This document shows, piece after piece, positions 1-14,324 of a DNA stretch of 64,000 bases. The first letter of the stretch is position 1; each line of letters opens with the position of its first letter. This DNA comes from Arcuatula senhousia (Eukaryota > Mollusca > Bivalvia > Mytilida > Mytilidae). A program made the position numbers and the translations under genes. The stretch covers positions 76,322,355 through 76,386,354 of the forward strand of contig OZ020304.1 of assembly GCA_963971305.1 (NCBI GenBank), read 5' to 3'. The notes under the pieces are model-generated. The model had not been told where the DNA came from and did not search any database. It was given only the letters and a program-made list of their open reading frames with translations.

Positions 1-3000
1 CGAGAAAAACGTCATAAAATTGACGCTCTGAAAAACTCTTCCATACGGGCGGTATGATGTTCCCTAATAAAACTATAAGTCGTATTACTTCAAATCGAGT
101 ATCTTTTAAAAGGAGACATGTTGCGCAAGGTAGTACACCCCTAAATAAGCACCTAGCGTTCATAACCGCTTCACATATCCCGATAGCTTTATTCTTTTTC
201 ACTTGTTTTTCGAGAAAAACGTCGAAAAATTGGCGTCCTGAAAAAAATACCCGTTCGTGCGGTTTCATGTGCTAGAGTAAAACTATAAGTTGTATTAAAT
301 AATACGTAGTATCTTTTAAAAGAAGACATGTTGCGCGAAAAAGTAAACGCTAAATGGAGCATGTAGCGCTTATAATAGCGCGAGACCAAAAACGACCTTT
401 CATGTTTTTCACTTGTTTTTCGAGAAAAACGTCATAAAATTGACGCTCTGAAAAACTCTTCCATACGGGCGGTATGATGTTCCCTAATAAAACTATAAGT
501 CGTATTACTTCAAATCGAGTATCTTTTAAAAGGAGACATGTTGCGCAAGGTAGTACACCCCTAAATAAGCACCTAGCGTTCATAACCGCTTCACATATCC
601 CGATAGCTTTATTCTTTTTCACTTGTTTTTCGAGAAAAACGTCGAAAAATTGGCGTCCTGAAAAAAATACCCGTTCGTGCGGTTTCATGTGCTAGAGTAA
701 AACTATAAGTTGTATTAAATAATACGTAGTATCTTTTAAAAGAAGACATGTTGCGCGAAAAAGTAAACGCTAAATGGAGCATGTAGCGCTTATAATAGCG
801 CGAGACCAAAAACGACCTTTCATGTTTTTCACTTGTTTTTCGAGAAAAACGTCATAAAATTGACGCTCTGAAAAACTCTTCCATACGGGCGGTATGATGT
901 TCCCTAATAAAACTATAAGTCGTATTACTTCAAATCGAGTATCTTTTAAAAGGAGACATGTTGCGCAAGGTAGTACACCCCTAAATAAGCACCTAGCGTT
1001 CATAACCGCTTCACATATCCCGATAGCTTTATTCTTTTTCACTTGTTTTTCGAGAAAAACGTCGAAAAATTGGCGTCCTGAAAAAAATACCCGTTCGTGC
1101 GGTTTCATGTGCTAGAGTAAAACTATAAGTTGTATTAAATAATACGTAGTATCTTTTAAAAGAAGACATGTTGCGCGAAAAAGTAAACGCTAAATGGAGC
1201 ATGTAGCGCTTATAATAGCGCGAGACCAAAAACGACCTTTCATGTTTTTCACTTGTTTTTCGAGAAAAACGTCATAAAATTGACGCTCTGAAAAACTCTT
1301 CCATACGGGCGGTATGATGTTCCCTAATAAAACTATAAGTCGTATTACTTCAAATCGAGTATCTTTTAAAAGGAGACATGTTGCGCAAGGTAGTACACCC
1401 CTAAATAAGCACCTAGCGTTCATAACCGCTTCACATATCCCGATAGCTTTATTCTTTTTCACTTGTTTTTCGAGAAAAACGTCGAAAAATTGGCGTCCTG
1501 AAAAAAATACCCGTTCGTGCGGTTTCATGTGCTAGAGTAAAACTATAAGTTGTATTAAATAATACGTAGTATCTTTTAAAAGAAGACATGTTGCGCGAAA
1601 AAGTAAACGCTAAATGGAGCATGTAGCGCTTATAATAGCGCGAGACCAAAAACGACCTTTCATGTTTTTCACTTGTTTTTCGAGAAAAACGTCATAAAAT
1701 TGACGCTCTGAAAAACTCTTCCATACGGGCGGTATGATGTTCCCTAATAAAACTATAAGTCGTATTACTTCAAATCGAGTATCTTTTAAAAGGAGACATG
1801 TTGCGCAAGGTAGTACACCCCTAAATAAGCACCTAGCGTTCATAACCGCTTCACATATCCCGATAGCTTTATTCTTTTTCACTTGTTTTTCGAGAAAAAC
1901 GTCGAAAAATTGGCGTCCTGAAAAAAATACCCGTTCGTGCGGTTTCATGTGCTAGAGTAAAACTATAAGTTGTATTAAATAATACGTAGTATCTTTTAAA
2001 AGAAGACATGTTGCGCGAAAAAGTAAACGCTAAATGGAGCATGTAGCGCTTATAATAGCGCGAGACCAAAAACGACCTTTCATGTTTTTCACTTGTTTTT
2101 CGAGAAAAACGTCATAAAATTGACGCTCTGAAAAACTCTTCCATACGGGCGGTATGATGTTCCCTAATAAAACTATAAGTCGTATTACTTCAAATCGAGT
2201 ATCTTTTAAAAGGAGACATGTTGCGCAAGGTAGTACACCCCTAAATAAGCACCTAGCGTTCATAACCGCTTCACATATCCCGATAGCTTTATTCTTTTTC
2301 ACTTGTTTTTCGAGAAAAACGTCGAAAAATTGGCGTCCTGAAAAAAATACCCGTTCGTGCGGTTTCATGTGCTAGAGTAAAACTATAAGTTGTATTAAAT
2401 AATACGTAGTATCTTTTAAAAGAAGACATGTTGCGCGAAAAAGTAAACGCTAAATGGAGCATGTAGCGCTTATAATAGCGCGAGACCAAAAACGACCTTT
2501 CATGTTTTTCACTTGTTTTTCGAGAAAAACGTCATAAAATTGACGCTCTGAAAAACTCTTCCATACGGGCGGTATGATGTTCCCTAATAAAACTATAAGT
2601 CGTATTACTTCAAATCGAGTATCTTTTAAAAGGAGACATGTTGCGCAAGGTAGTACACCCCTAAATAAGCACCTAGCGTTCATAACCGCTTCACATATCC
2701 CGATAGCTTTATTCTTTTTCACTTGTTTTTCGAGAAAAACGTCGAAAAATTGGCGTCCTGAAAAAAATACCCGTTCGTGCGGTTTCATGTGCTAGAGTAA
2801 AACTATAAGTTGTATTAAATAATACGTAGTATCTTTTAAAAGAAGACATGTTGCGCGAAAAAGTAAACGCTAAATGGAGCATGTAGCGCTTATAATAGCG
2901 CGAGACCAAAAACGACCTTTCATGTTTTTCACTTGTTTTTCGAGAAAAACGTCATAAAATTGACGCTCTGAAAAACTCTTCCATACGGGCGGTATGATGT

Positions 3001-6000
3001 TCCCTAATAAAACTATAAGTCGTATTACTTCAAATCGAGTATCTTTTAAAAGGAGACATGTTGCGCAAGGTAGTACACCCCTAAATAAGCACCTAGCGTT
3101 CATAACCGCTTCACATATCCCGATAGCTTTATTCTTTTTCACTTGTTTTTCGAGAAAAACGTCGAAAAATTGGCGTCCTGAAAAAAATACCCGTTCGTGC
3201 GGTTTCATGTGCTAGAGTAAAACTATAAGTTGTATTAAATAATACGTAGTATCTTTTAAAAGAAGACATGTTGCGCGAAAAAGTAAACGCTAAATGGAGC
3301 ATGTAGCGCTTATAATAGCGCGAGACCAAAAACGACCTTTCATGTTTTTCACTTGTTTTTCGAGAAAAACGTCATAAAATTGACGCTCTGAAAAACTCTT
3401 CCATACGGGCGGTATGATGTTCCCTAATAAAACTATAAGTCGTATTACTTCAAATCGAGTATCTTTTAAAAGGAGACATGTTGCGCAAGGTAGTACACCC
3501 CTAAATAAGCACCTAGCGTTCATAACCGCTTCACATATCCCGATAGCTTTATTCTTTTTCACTTGTTTTTCGAGAAAAACGTCGAAAAATTGGCGTCCTG
3601 AAAAAAATACCCGTTCGTGCGGTTTCATGTGCTAGAGTAAAACTATAAGTTGTATTAAATAATACGTAGTATCTTTTAAAAGAAGACATGTTGCGCGAAA
3701 AAGTAAACGCTAAATGGAGCATGTAGCGCTTATAATAGCGCGAGACCAAAAACGACCTTTCATGTTTTTCACTTGTTTTTCGAGAAAAACGTCATAAAAT
3801 TGACGCTCTGAAAAACTCTTCCATACGGGCGGTATGATGTTCCCTAATAAAACTATAAGTCGTATTACTTCAAATCGAGTATCTTTTAAAAGGAGACATG
3901 TTGCGCAAGGTAGTACACCCCTAAATAAGCACCTAGCGTTCATAACCGCTTCACATATCCCGATAGCTTTATTCTTTTTCACTTGTTTTTCGAGAAAAAC
4001 GTCGAAAAATTGGCGTCCTGAAAAAAATACCCGTTCGTGCGGTTTCATGTGCTAGAGTAAAACTATAAGTTGTATTAAATAATACGTAGTATCTTTTAAA
4101 AGAAGACATGTTGCGCGAAAAAGTAAACGCTAAATGGAGCATGTAGCGCTTATAATAGCGCGAGACCAAAAACGACCTTTCATGTTTTTCACTTGTTTTT
4201 CGAGAAAAACGTCATAAAATTGACGCTCTGAAAAACTCTTCCATACGGGCGGTATGATGTTCCCTAATAAAACTATAAGTCGTATTACTTCAAATCGAGT
4301 ATCTTTTAAAAGGAGACATGTTGCGCAAGGTAGTACACCCCTAAATAAGCACCTAGCGTTCATAACCGCTTCACATATCCCGATAGCTTTATTCTTTTTC
4401 ACTTGTTTTTCGAGAAAAACGTCGAAAAATTGGCGTCCTGAAAAAAATACCCGTTCGTGCGGTTTCATGTGCTAGAGTAAAACTATAAGTTGTATTAAAT
4501 AATACGTAGTATCTTTTAAAAGAAGACATGTTGCGCGAAAAAGTAAACGCTAAATGGAGCATGTAGCGCTTATAATAGCGCGAGACCAAAAACGACCTTT
4601 CATGTTTTTCACTTGTTTTTCGAGAAAAACGTCATAAAATTGACGCTCTGAAAAACTCTTCCATACGGGCGGTATGATGTTCCCTAATAAAACTATAAGT
4701 CGTATTACTTCAAATCGAGTATCTTTTAAAAGGAGACATGTTGCGCAAGGTAGTACACCCCTAAATAAGCACCTAGCGTTCATAACCGCTTCACATATCC
4801 CGATAGCTTTATTCTTTTTCACTTGTTTTTCGAGAAAAACGTCGAAAAATTGGCGTCCTGAAAAAAATACCCGTTCGTGCGGTTTCATGTGCTAGAGTAA
4901 AACTATAAGTTGTATTAAATAATACGTAGTATCTTTTAAAAGAAGACATGTTGCGCGAAAAAGTAAACGCTAAATGGAGCATGTAGCGCTTATAATAGCG
5001 CGAGACCAAAAACGACCTTTCATGTTTTTCACTTGTTTTTCGAGAAAAACGTCATAAAATTGACGCTCTGAAAAACTCTTCCATACGGGCGGTATGATGT
5101 TCCCTAATAAAACTATAAGTCGTATTACTTCAAATCGAGTATCTTTTAAAAGGAGACATGTTGCGCAAGGTAGTACACCCCTAAATAAGCACCTAGCGTT
5201 CATAACCGCTTCACATATCCCGATAGCTTTATTCTTTTTCACTTGTTTTTCGAGAAAAACGTCGAAAAATTGGCGTCCTGAAAAAAATACCCGTTCGTGC
5301 GGTTTCATGTGCTAGAGTAAAACTATAAGTTGTATTAAATAATACGTAGTATCTTTTAAAAGAAGACATGTTGCGCGAAAAAGTAAACGCTAAATGGAGC
5401 ATGTAGCGCTTATAATAGCGCGAGACCAAAAACGACCTTTCATGTTTTTCACTTGTTTTTCGAGAAAAACGTCATAAAATTGACGCTCTGAAAAACTCTT
5501 CCATACGGGCGGTATGATGTTCCCTAATAAAACTATAAGTCGTATTACTTCAAATCGAGTATCTTTTAAAAGGAGACATGTTGCGCAAGGTAGTACACCC
5601 CTAAATAAGCACCTAGCGTTCATAACCGCTTCACATATCCCGATAGCTTTATTCTTTTTCACTTGTTTTTCGAGAAAAACGTCGAAAAATTGGCGTCCTG
5701 AAAAAAATACCCGTTCGTGCGGTTTCATGTGCTAGAGTAAAACTATAAGTTGTATTAAATAATACGTAGTATCTTTTAAAAGAAGACATGTTGCGCGAAA
5801 AAGTAAACGCTAAATGGAGCATGTAGCGCTTATAATAGCGCGAGACCAAAAACGACCTTTCATGTTTTTCACTTGTTTTTCGAGAAAAACGTCATAAAAT
5901 TGACGCTCTGAAAAACTCTTCCATACGGGCGGTATGATGTTCCCTAATAAAACTATAAGTCGTATTACTTCAAATCGAGTATCTTTTAAAAGGAGACATG

Positions 6001-9000
6001 TTGCGCAAGGTAGTACACCCCTAAATAAGCACCTAGCGTTCATAACCGCTTCACATATCCCGATAGCTTTATTCTTTTTCACTTGTTTTTCGAGAAAAAC
6101 GTCGAAAAATTGGCGTCCTGAAAAAAATACCCGTTCGTGCGGTTTCATGTGCTAGAGTAAAACTATAAGTTGTATTAAATAATACGTAGTATCTTTTAAA
6201 AGAAGACATGTTGCGCGAAAAAGTAAACGCTAAATGGAGCATGTAGCGCTTATAATAGCGCGAGACCAAAAACGACCTTTCATGTTTTTCACTTGTTTTT
6301 CGAGAAAAACGTCATAAAATTGACGCTCTGAAAAACTCTTCCATACGGGCGGTATGATGTTCCCTAATAAAACTATAAGTCGTATTACTTCAAATCGAGT
6401 ATCTTTTAAAAGGAGACATGTTGCGCAAGGTAGTACACCCCTAAATAAGCACCTAGCGTTCATAACCGCTTCACATATCCCGATAGCTTTATTCTTTTTC
6501 ACTTGTTTTTCGAGAAAAACGTCGAAAAATTGGCGTCCTGAAAAAAATACCCGTTCGTGCGGTTTCATGTGCTAGAGTAAAACTATAAGTTGTATTAAAT
6601 AATACGTAGTATCTTTTAAAAGAAGACATGTTGCGCGAAAAAGTAAACGCTAAATGGAGCATGTAGCGCTTATAATAGCGCGAGACCAAAAACGACCTTT
6701 CATGTTTTTCACTTGTTTTTCGAGAAAAACGTCATAAAATTGACGCTCTGAAAAACTCTTCCATACGGGCGGTATGATGTTCCCTAATAAAACTATAAGT
6801 CGTATTACTTCAAATCGAGTATCTTTTAAAAGGAGACATGTTGCGCAAGGTAGTACACCCCTAAATAAGCACCTAGCGTTCATAACCGCTTCACATATCC
6901 CGATAGCTTTATTCTTTTTCACTTGTTTTTCGAGAAAAACGTCGAAAAATTGGCGTCCTGAAAAAAATACCCGTTCGTGCGGTTTCATGTGCTAGAGTAA
7001 AACTATAAGTTGTATTAAATAATACGTAGTATCTTTTAAAAGAAGACATGTTGCGCGAAAAAGTAAACGCTAAATGGAGCATGTAGCGCTTATAATAGCG
7101 CGAGACCAAAAACGACCTTTCATGTTTTTCACTTGTTTTTCGAGAAAAACGTCATAAAATTGACGCTCTGAAAAACTCTTCCATACGGGCGGTATGATGT
7201 TCCCTAATAAAACTATAAGTCGTATTACTTCAAATCGAGTATCTTTTAAAAGGAGACATGTTGCGCAAGGTAGTACACCCCTAAATAAGCACCTAGCGTT
7301 CATAACCGCTTCACATATCCCGATAGCTTTATTCTTTTTCACTTGTTTTTCGAGAAAAACGTCGAAAAATTGGCGTCCTGAAAAAAATACCCGTTCGTGC
7401 GGTTTCATGTGCTAGAGTAAAACTATAAGTTGTATTAAATAATACGTAGTATCTTTTAAAAGAAGACATGTTGCGCGAAAAAGTAAACGCTAAATGGAGC
7501 ATGTAGCGCTTATAATAGCGCGAGACCAAAAACGACCTTTCATGTTTTTCACTTGTTTTTCGAGAAAAACGTCATAAAATTGACGCTCTGAAAAACTCTT
7601 CCATACGGGCGGTATGATGTTCCCTAATAAAACTATAAGTCGTATTACTTCAAATCGAGTATCTTTTAAAAGGAGACATGTTGCGCAAGGTAGTACACCC
7701 CTAAATAAGCACCTAGCGTTCATAACCGCTTCACATATCCCGATAGCTTTATTCTTTTTCACTTGTTTTTCGAGAAAAACGTCGAAAAATTGGCGTCCTG
7801 AAAAAAATACCCGTTCGTGCGGTTTCATGTGCTAGAGTAAAACTATAAGTTGTATTAAATAATACGTAGTATCTTTTAAAAGAAGACATGTTGCGCGAAA
7901 AAGTAAACGCTAAATGGAGCATGTAGCGCTTATAATAGCGCGAGACCAAAAACGACCTTTCATGTTTTTCACTTGTTTTTCGAGAAAAACGTCATAAAAT
8001 TGACGCTCTGAAAAACTCTTCCATACGGGCGGTATGATGTTCCCTAATAAAACTATAAGTCGTATTACTTCAAATCGAGTATCTTTTAAAAGGAGACATG
8101 TTGCGCAAGGTAGTACACCCCTAAATAAGCACCTAGCGTTCATAACCGCTTCACATATCCCGATAGCTTTATTCTTTTTCACTTGTTTTTCGAGAAAAAC
8201 GTCGAAAAATTGGCGTCCTGAAAAAAATACCCGTTCGTGCGGTTTCATGTGCTAGAGTAAAACTATAAGTTGTATTAAATAATACGTAGTATCTTTTAAA
8301 AGAAGACATGTTGCGCGAAAAAGTAAACGCTAAATGGAGCATGTAGCGCTTATAATAGCGCGAGACCAAAAACGACCTTTCATGTTTTTCACTTGTTTTT
8401 CGAGAAAAACGTCATAAAATTGACGCTCTGAAAAACTCTTCCATACGGGCGGTATGATGTTCCCTAATAAAACTATAAGTCGTATTACTTCAAATCGAGT
8501 ATCTTTTAAAAGGAGACATGTTGCGCAAGGTAGTACACCCCTAAATAAGCACCTAGCGTTCATAACCGCTTCACATATCCCGATAGCTTTATTCTTTTTC
8601 ACTTGTTTTTCGAGAAAAACGTCGAAAAATTGGCGTCCTGAAAAAAATACCCGTTCGTGCGGTTTCATGTGCTAGAGTAAAACTATAAGTTGTATTAAAT
8701 AATACGTAGTATCTTTTAAAAGAAGACATGTTGCGCGAAAAAGTAAACGCTAAATGGAGCATGTAGCGCTTATAATAGCGCGAGACCAAAAACGACCTTT
8801 CATGTTTTTCACTTGTTTTTCGAGAAAAACGTCATAAAATTGACGCTCTGAAAAACTCTTCCATACGGGCGGTATGATGTTCCCTAATAAAACTATAAGT
8901 CGTATTACTTCAAATCGAGTATCTTTTAAAAGGAGACATGTTGCGCAAGGTAGTACACCCCTAAATAAGCACCTAGCGTTCATAACCGCTTCACATATCC

Positions 9001-11039
9001 CGATAGCTTTATTCTTTTTCACTTGTTTTTCGAGAAAAACGTCGAAAAATTGGCGTCCTGAAAAAAATACCCGTTCGTGCGGTTTCATGTGCTAGAGTAA
9101 AACTATAAGTTGTATTAAATAATACGTAGTATCTTTTAAAAGAAGACATGTTGCGCGAAAAAGTAAACGCTAAATGGAGCATGTAGCGCTTATAATAGCG
9201 CGAGACCAAAAACGACCTTTCATGTTTTTCACTTGTTTTTCGAGAAAAACGTCATAAAATTGACGCTCTGAAAAACTCTTCCATACGGGCGGTATGATGT
9301 TCCCTAATAAAACTATAAGTCGTATTACTTCAAATCGAGTATCTTTTAAAAGGAGACATGTTGCGCAAGGTAGTACACCCCTAAATAAGCACCTAGCGTT
9401 CATAACCGCTTCACATATCCCGATAGCTTTATTCTTTTTCACTTGTTTTTCGAGAAAAACGTCGAAAAATTGGCGTCCTGAAAAAAATACCCGTTCGTGC
9501 GGTTTCATGTGCTAGAGTAAAACTATAAGTTGTATTAAATAATACGTAGTATCTTTTAAAAGAAGACATGTTGCGCGAAAAAGTAAACGCTAAATGGAGC
9601 ATGTAGCGCTTATAATAGCGCGAGACCAAAAACGACCTTTCATGTTTTTCACTTGTTTTTCGAGAAAAACGTCATAAAATTGACGCTCTGAAAAACTCTT
9701 CCATACGGGCGGTATGATGTTCCCTAATAAAACTATAAGTCGTATTACTTCAAATCGAGTATCTTTTAAAAGGAGACATGTTGCGCAAGGTAGTACACCC
9801 CTAAATAAGCACCTAGCGTTCATAACCGCTTCACATATCCCGATAGCTTTATTCTTTTTCACTTGTTTTTCGAGAAAAACGTCGAAAAATTGGCGTCCTG
9901 AAAAAAATACCCGTTCGTGCGGTTTCATGTGCTAGAGTAAAACTATAAGTTGTATTAAATAATACGTAGTATCTTTTAAAAGAAGACATGTTGCGCGAAA
10001 AAGTAAACGCTAAATGGAGCATGTAGCGCTTATAATAGCGCGAGACCAAAAACGACCTTTCATGTTTTTCACTTGTTTTTCGAGAAAAACGTCATAAAAT
10101 TGACGCTCTGAAAAACTCTTCCATACGGGCGGTATGATGTTCCCTAATAAAACTATAAGTCGTATTACTTCAAATCGAGTATCTTTTAAAAGGAGACATG
10201 TTGCGCAAGGTAGTACACCCCTAAATAAGCACCTAGCGTTCATAACCGCTTCACATATCCCGATAGCTTTATTCTTTTTCACTTGTTTTTCGAGAAAAAC
10301 GTCGAAAAATTGGCGTCCTGAAAAAAATACCCGTTCGTGCGGTTTCATGTGCTAGAGTAAAACTATAAGTTGTATTAAATAATACGTAGTATCTTTTAAA
10401 AGAAGACATGTTGCGCGAAAAAGTAAACGCTAAATGGAGCATGTAGCGCTTATAATAGCGCGAGACCAAAAACGACCTTTCATGTTTTTCACTTGTTTTT
10501 CGAGAAAAACGTCATAAAATTGACGCTCTGAAAAACTCTTCCATACGGGCGGTATGATGTTCCCTAATAAAACTATAAGTCGTATTACTTCAAATCGAGT
10601 ATCTTTTAAAAGGAGACATGTTGCGCAAGGTAGTACACCCCTAAATAAGCACCTAGCGTTCATAACCGCTTCACATATCCCGATAGCTTTATTCTTTTTC
10701 ACTTGTTTTTCGAGAAAAACGTCGAAAAATTGGCGTCCTGAAAAAAATACCCGTTCGTGCGGTTTCATGTGCTAGAGTAAAACTATAAGTTGTATTAAAT
10801 AATACGTAGTATCTTTTAAAAGAAGACATGTTGCGCGAAAAAGTAAACGCTAAATGGAGCATGTAGCGCTTATAATAGCGCGAGACCAAAAACGACCTTT
10901 CATGTTTTTCACTTGTTTTTCGAGAAAAACGTCATAAAATTGACGCTCTGAAAAACTCTTCCATACGGGCGGTATGATGTTCCCTAATAAAACTATAAGT
11001 CGTATTACTTCAAATCGAGTATCTTTTAAAAGGAGACAT
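1..11039. repeat. 420-bp satellite array (dimer of 210-bp monomers)
   Basis: About 26.3 head-to-tail copies of a 420-bp unit run from the window start to 11039, so the left end lies outside. I could see no difference between copies. Each unit is two diverged 210-bp monomers: both start with CGAGAAAAACGTC (1 and 211) and share AAAACTATAAG, GTATCTTTTAAAA and GAGACATGTTGCGC at matching offsets. This is a dimeric higher-order repeat. The array stops part-way through the first monomer (after GGAGACAT) and passes directly into unrelated sequence. Short open frames recur in every unit but carry no recognisable domain and I do not treat them as genes. Such uniformity implies recent amplification or homogenisation; a role at a centromere or in heterochromatin is possible but not shown. 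Confidence 0.97.
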
Positions 11040-12196
11040 ATGTGCGAAAAGTTAGCTTGAATGAGGACCATTCGATAGATTTTGTCGGTTTTGTTCTCTT
11101 TTTAAAAGGACCTTAAGTCTATTACATTCCGCTGTTAATTTAATAAGTTTCAAATCTTAAGATTTATAAATAGTCACCTTTTTTTAACCTTGGCGGTCTA
11201 TTTGATAATAATAACAGCATTAGTGTGTCTGTAATCATAAATAAGTCAATGGACTATATTTGGACTACTTTTCAGGATGCCGAAAGGTATGAAAGCCTAT
11301 TATTGTCATAATCTGTTCATCAGAATAGGGGGTGGTAAAGGGGGGTATGTGCACGGATGAACGGCCAATAAAAAATGACAATGACGATGAACGGCCAATA
11401 AAAAAATGATAATCACGATGAACGAAAAATGAAATAGAGAAACACGATGCACGATGAACCTCCATGCACGGCTGAACGGGAAATAAAAATTGCATAAAGT
11501 AACAGTATAATTGACATAGATATTCCAAATTAAATTTGAATATTTTACGGCCTTAATTTATATATACTTTTGATGTGTCTTAATTTTAAAACCACTGAAC
11601 ATTCACGGATGAGCAGATACTAATAAAAAAGTTTTTAACGACCGTCTGCGTATGGTACTAGAAAATTTTATCTATAACTCGTCATAAAATTAAATGTTAT
11701 AGTATAGATGCCCCACTCACCACCCCTTTCAAAACAGAAAGAATTCTTCAGGTTTTTTTTCTATTTCTTTTTTATCTATTTTTTAATTAGCAATTAGTTT
11801 CTCTTTTGTTATCTATAAATGTAATTTGCATGCATGCTCAAATTGTATACTCTTTGTATTAATAAACTATGTTATGGAGATATTTAACTTGTGTCCAATT
11901 CAATTTGTATATTTTGACTAATAAAATATGTTGAATCAAAACATACTTATAGAAGTCATAAGAAAATGCAATACGACATGTGTCTACTGTTAAGATTTGA
12001 AGCTCCATCACCAGTTTTGGATTTAAATCAATGAATCAATACATTTGATATACAACAATCAGCAGCAAGGCGAAACCATCAACAGTGTCACAGTAATGCA
12101 GTGTCACAGTAATGCTAGAAGAAAGAAGTTAAGAGTGGTGTCAAGAGTATATATGTCATCATTCTATACAGAACGTTTGACCTATACACACACCAG
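11040..12196. other. Intergenic, no gene seen
   Basis: AT-rich sequence between the satellite and the first transposon. Near 11355-11470 short direct repeats recur (GATGAACGGCCAATAAAAAA and shortened variants of CACGATGAACG), like a decayed minisatellite. No open frame has recognisable protein features. Confidence 0.6.
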
Positions 12197-12353
12197 TGCT
12201 TTCCATTATGCGGTGCGTACCGGTCGAACCGGAGATTCGTGTTCCATTACCCGGTTCGGCGCAAATGGTTTGCAACAAAAAACGAACCAGACGAACCGGT
12301 GACGACACAAAAATTGTTCGGTTCAACCGGTACGCACCGCATAATGGAAAGCA
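12197..12353. mobile_element. Short TIR element (MITE), 157 bp
   Basis: The segment starts TGCTTTCCATTATGCGGTGC and ends with its reverse complement, giving arms of about 35 bp that continue through GTACCGG and GAACCG. The flanks CACCAG and CCCCAG match at five of six bases and may be an imperfect target-site duplication. The interior carries several more GGTTCG/CGAACC palindromes. There is no coding capacity. It looks like a non-autonomous DNA transposon; superfamily not determined. Confidence 0.7.
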
Positions 12354-12579
12354 CCCCAGGGAATAAATAAAACTAATTTCTCTATCCAATGATATAAATA
12401 TTGTTTACATTCAATTTTTGAAATTTGTGTAAATAAAGAAGAAAGTTGGGGAGGCATACAAAAATATTTACTATTTGGATGTTGCTCATCCCTTGTTTTT
12501 GGACATCCCTGCACACACTAACGTTATAGTTACTAACTGTTGGCCACATAAACTGTTCCAATATATGTATTTCATGATC

Positions 12580-14315
12580 GAATCCTAGTCACCTCGGTAC
12601 CTGGTCACCTCGGTACCGATTAAATAAGACACTTCGGTACTCGGTACTAGTCACCTCGGTACTCGGTACTAGTCATTTCGGTACTTGAAAAATAATTTTT
12701 TTATTTCATTATTTCTGAGAAAAATAAAACTTAAAAACTTTAGTTTTATTATCTCAGATTATTTTTTATAAATAAATGATATTTTCAGTCATAAAATTCA
12801 ATATAATAAGTTTGATTACATCAGAGAAGCTTTCATGGCCCTTGACAACAGAGCTCCTGACAACGTTAAGCCAGTAATGGATTACGTTTACTCGACATGG
12901 ATCAACGGCGTGTATGACATCAAAAACTGGACCATCTTCATGTGCAGTATCCGTACCAACAACGACGTGGAGGGCTGGCACAACAACCTTAACTGCAGAG
13001 TAAATACCAGAGGACCCGTCCCGTTCTACCTTCTCGTTTCTGAACTCTTTCAGGAGGCATCCGAAATTCCAATGGTTCTAAGGATGGTGAACGAAGGAAA
13101 GCTACGCCGTTATCAGCGTAAGAGTTATCGTAGGATTCAGGGTCAACTTTTTCAGCTATGGAACCGCTACGTAGACAGAGACATTTCTGCCAGCTGACTG
13201 TTATCTCGTTGTGCAGCAATCTACGGCCCTCCAGCAGAGTGAAAATGAACATTTAATATGTTTGAACTGTTAATAGTGCTTTGAAGATTTTACTTGTGTT
13301 TTTGTAAATAAATATAGTGCTATGAACATTTTACTTGTGCTTTTTTGTAAATATAAAAAGGTCTTATATAGAGTAAATAAAGTATTGTTTAAATATAAAT
13401 AAAATATTTATGGGGTAAATAATAATAATATTGTATTGTTATAGTGCTGTTATGAGATTTATGGGTTCAATTTAACTTTTCTTATGTTTTTATTTGATAA
13501 AAAGTTGTTTGATAAAGCTCTCTTGCTTCCGAAGCAAACTATAATTATTTTTTCAATATTTAGTCATATATGTTCTGTTTTGATTTTCTAATTCATCTTC
13601 TATTTGGTTCTTTATCTAAAATTTTGATCTATATTTTATGATTCATTACAAATTAAAATATAAGGTATTAAGTTTATAATTATTTCATATACGGTGGTAT
13701 TGTTTTGTTATTGTTTCTTTGTATTTTGTTTGTTGACATAGATGTATAATAAAGATGTATAAAAATAAAATAGTTTACTTTCCTTTATTCAGAAACAATC
13801 AATCAATTTCTGATTAGATCAAGTCCTTCAATCCAATTATGCAATTAATAACTCCCATTAAACACTTATAATTTTATTACTCAATTAGAAGCCATATGAT
13901 AGGGGTCACAATTAGCAAAGCCATCCAACCATTTATTCCAATTACAATCATAAAATGTTATCTGTTAAAAACAGATTTTTGACATTTGAATCTTATTCAA
14001 ACTATGAAGAAAGAAAATGGGTTTAATAAAATGCCCCCATAAAAGAGGATACATGTACCCAAAATGAAATAATTTTACGTTGACAAAAAGAGATCTTCAT
14101 GACTGTGAATAGTAAAATAAACGACCAATCATTAAAAAAAACACTTATTATTATCAAATTACTATCCAATGTTGCAATATTCATTTTTTTTTTGGTCGGT
14201 ACCGAAGTGTCCAATACCTAGTACCGAACTGTCCAGTACCGAGTACCGAAATGTCTAAGCCAGTACCGAAGTGTCTAGGTACCGAGGTGACCAGGTACCG
14301 AAGTGTCCTGATACC
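12580..14315. mobile_element. Mutator-like (MULE) element with 9-bp TSD
   Basis: Both ends are built from repeats of GGTACCGAAGTGTC-type motifs (12590-12695 and 14197-14315) in inverted orientation, forming imperfect ~100-bp terminal inverted repeats with a shared core CGGTACCTGGTCACCTCGG. The element is flanked by exact 9-bp direct repeats TTCATGATC at 12571-12579 and 14316-14324. MULEs typically make 8-10 bp duplications, and the interior carries the 3' part of a transposase-like frame on the + strand (12835-13197), so end structure, TSD and coding remnant agree. The rest of the interior (13253-14190) is AT-rich and non-coding. At 1.7 kb it is an internally deleted, probably non-autonomous copy. 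Confidence 0.85.
12790..13197 (+). pseudogene. MULE transposase, C-terminal fragment
   Basis: An open frame of 120 codons from the ATG at 12835, ending TGA at 13195-13197. It carries R-T-N-N-D-V-E-G-W-H-N at residues 40-50, which resembles the region after the catalytic core in MULE-type transposases (the N-N-x-x-E-G-x-H pattern). The DDE catalytic part is absent. The frame stays open upstream to a possible acceptor (TATTTTCAG, ending near 12789), so this may be the last exon of a once split gene. It lies within the inverted-repeat ends of the 12580-14315 element. I judge it a remnant. Confidence 0.7.
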
Positions 14316-14324
14316 TTCATGATC

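Noticed and set aside
54..10889. Frames of 66, 73 and 112 codons repeated in every satellite unit
   Set aside because: They exist only because the 420-bp unit is a multiple of three and repeated; no domain, overlapping on both strands.
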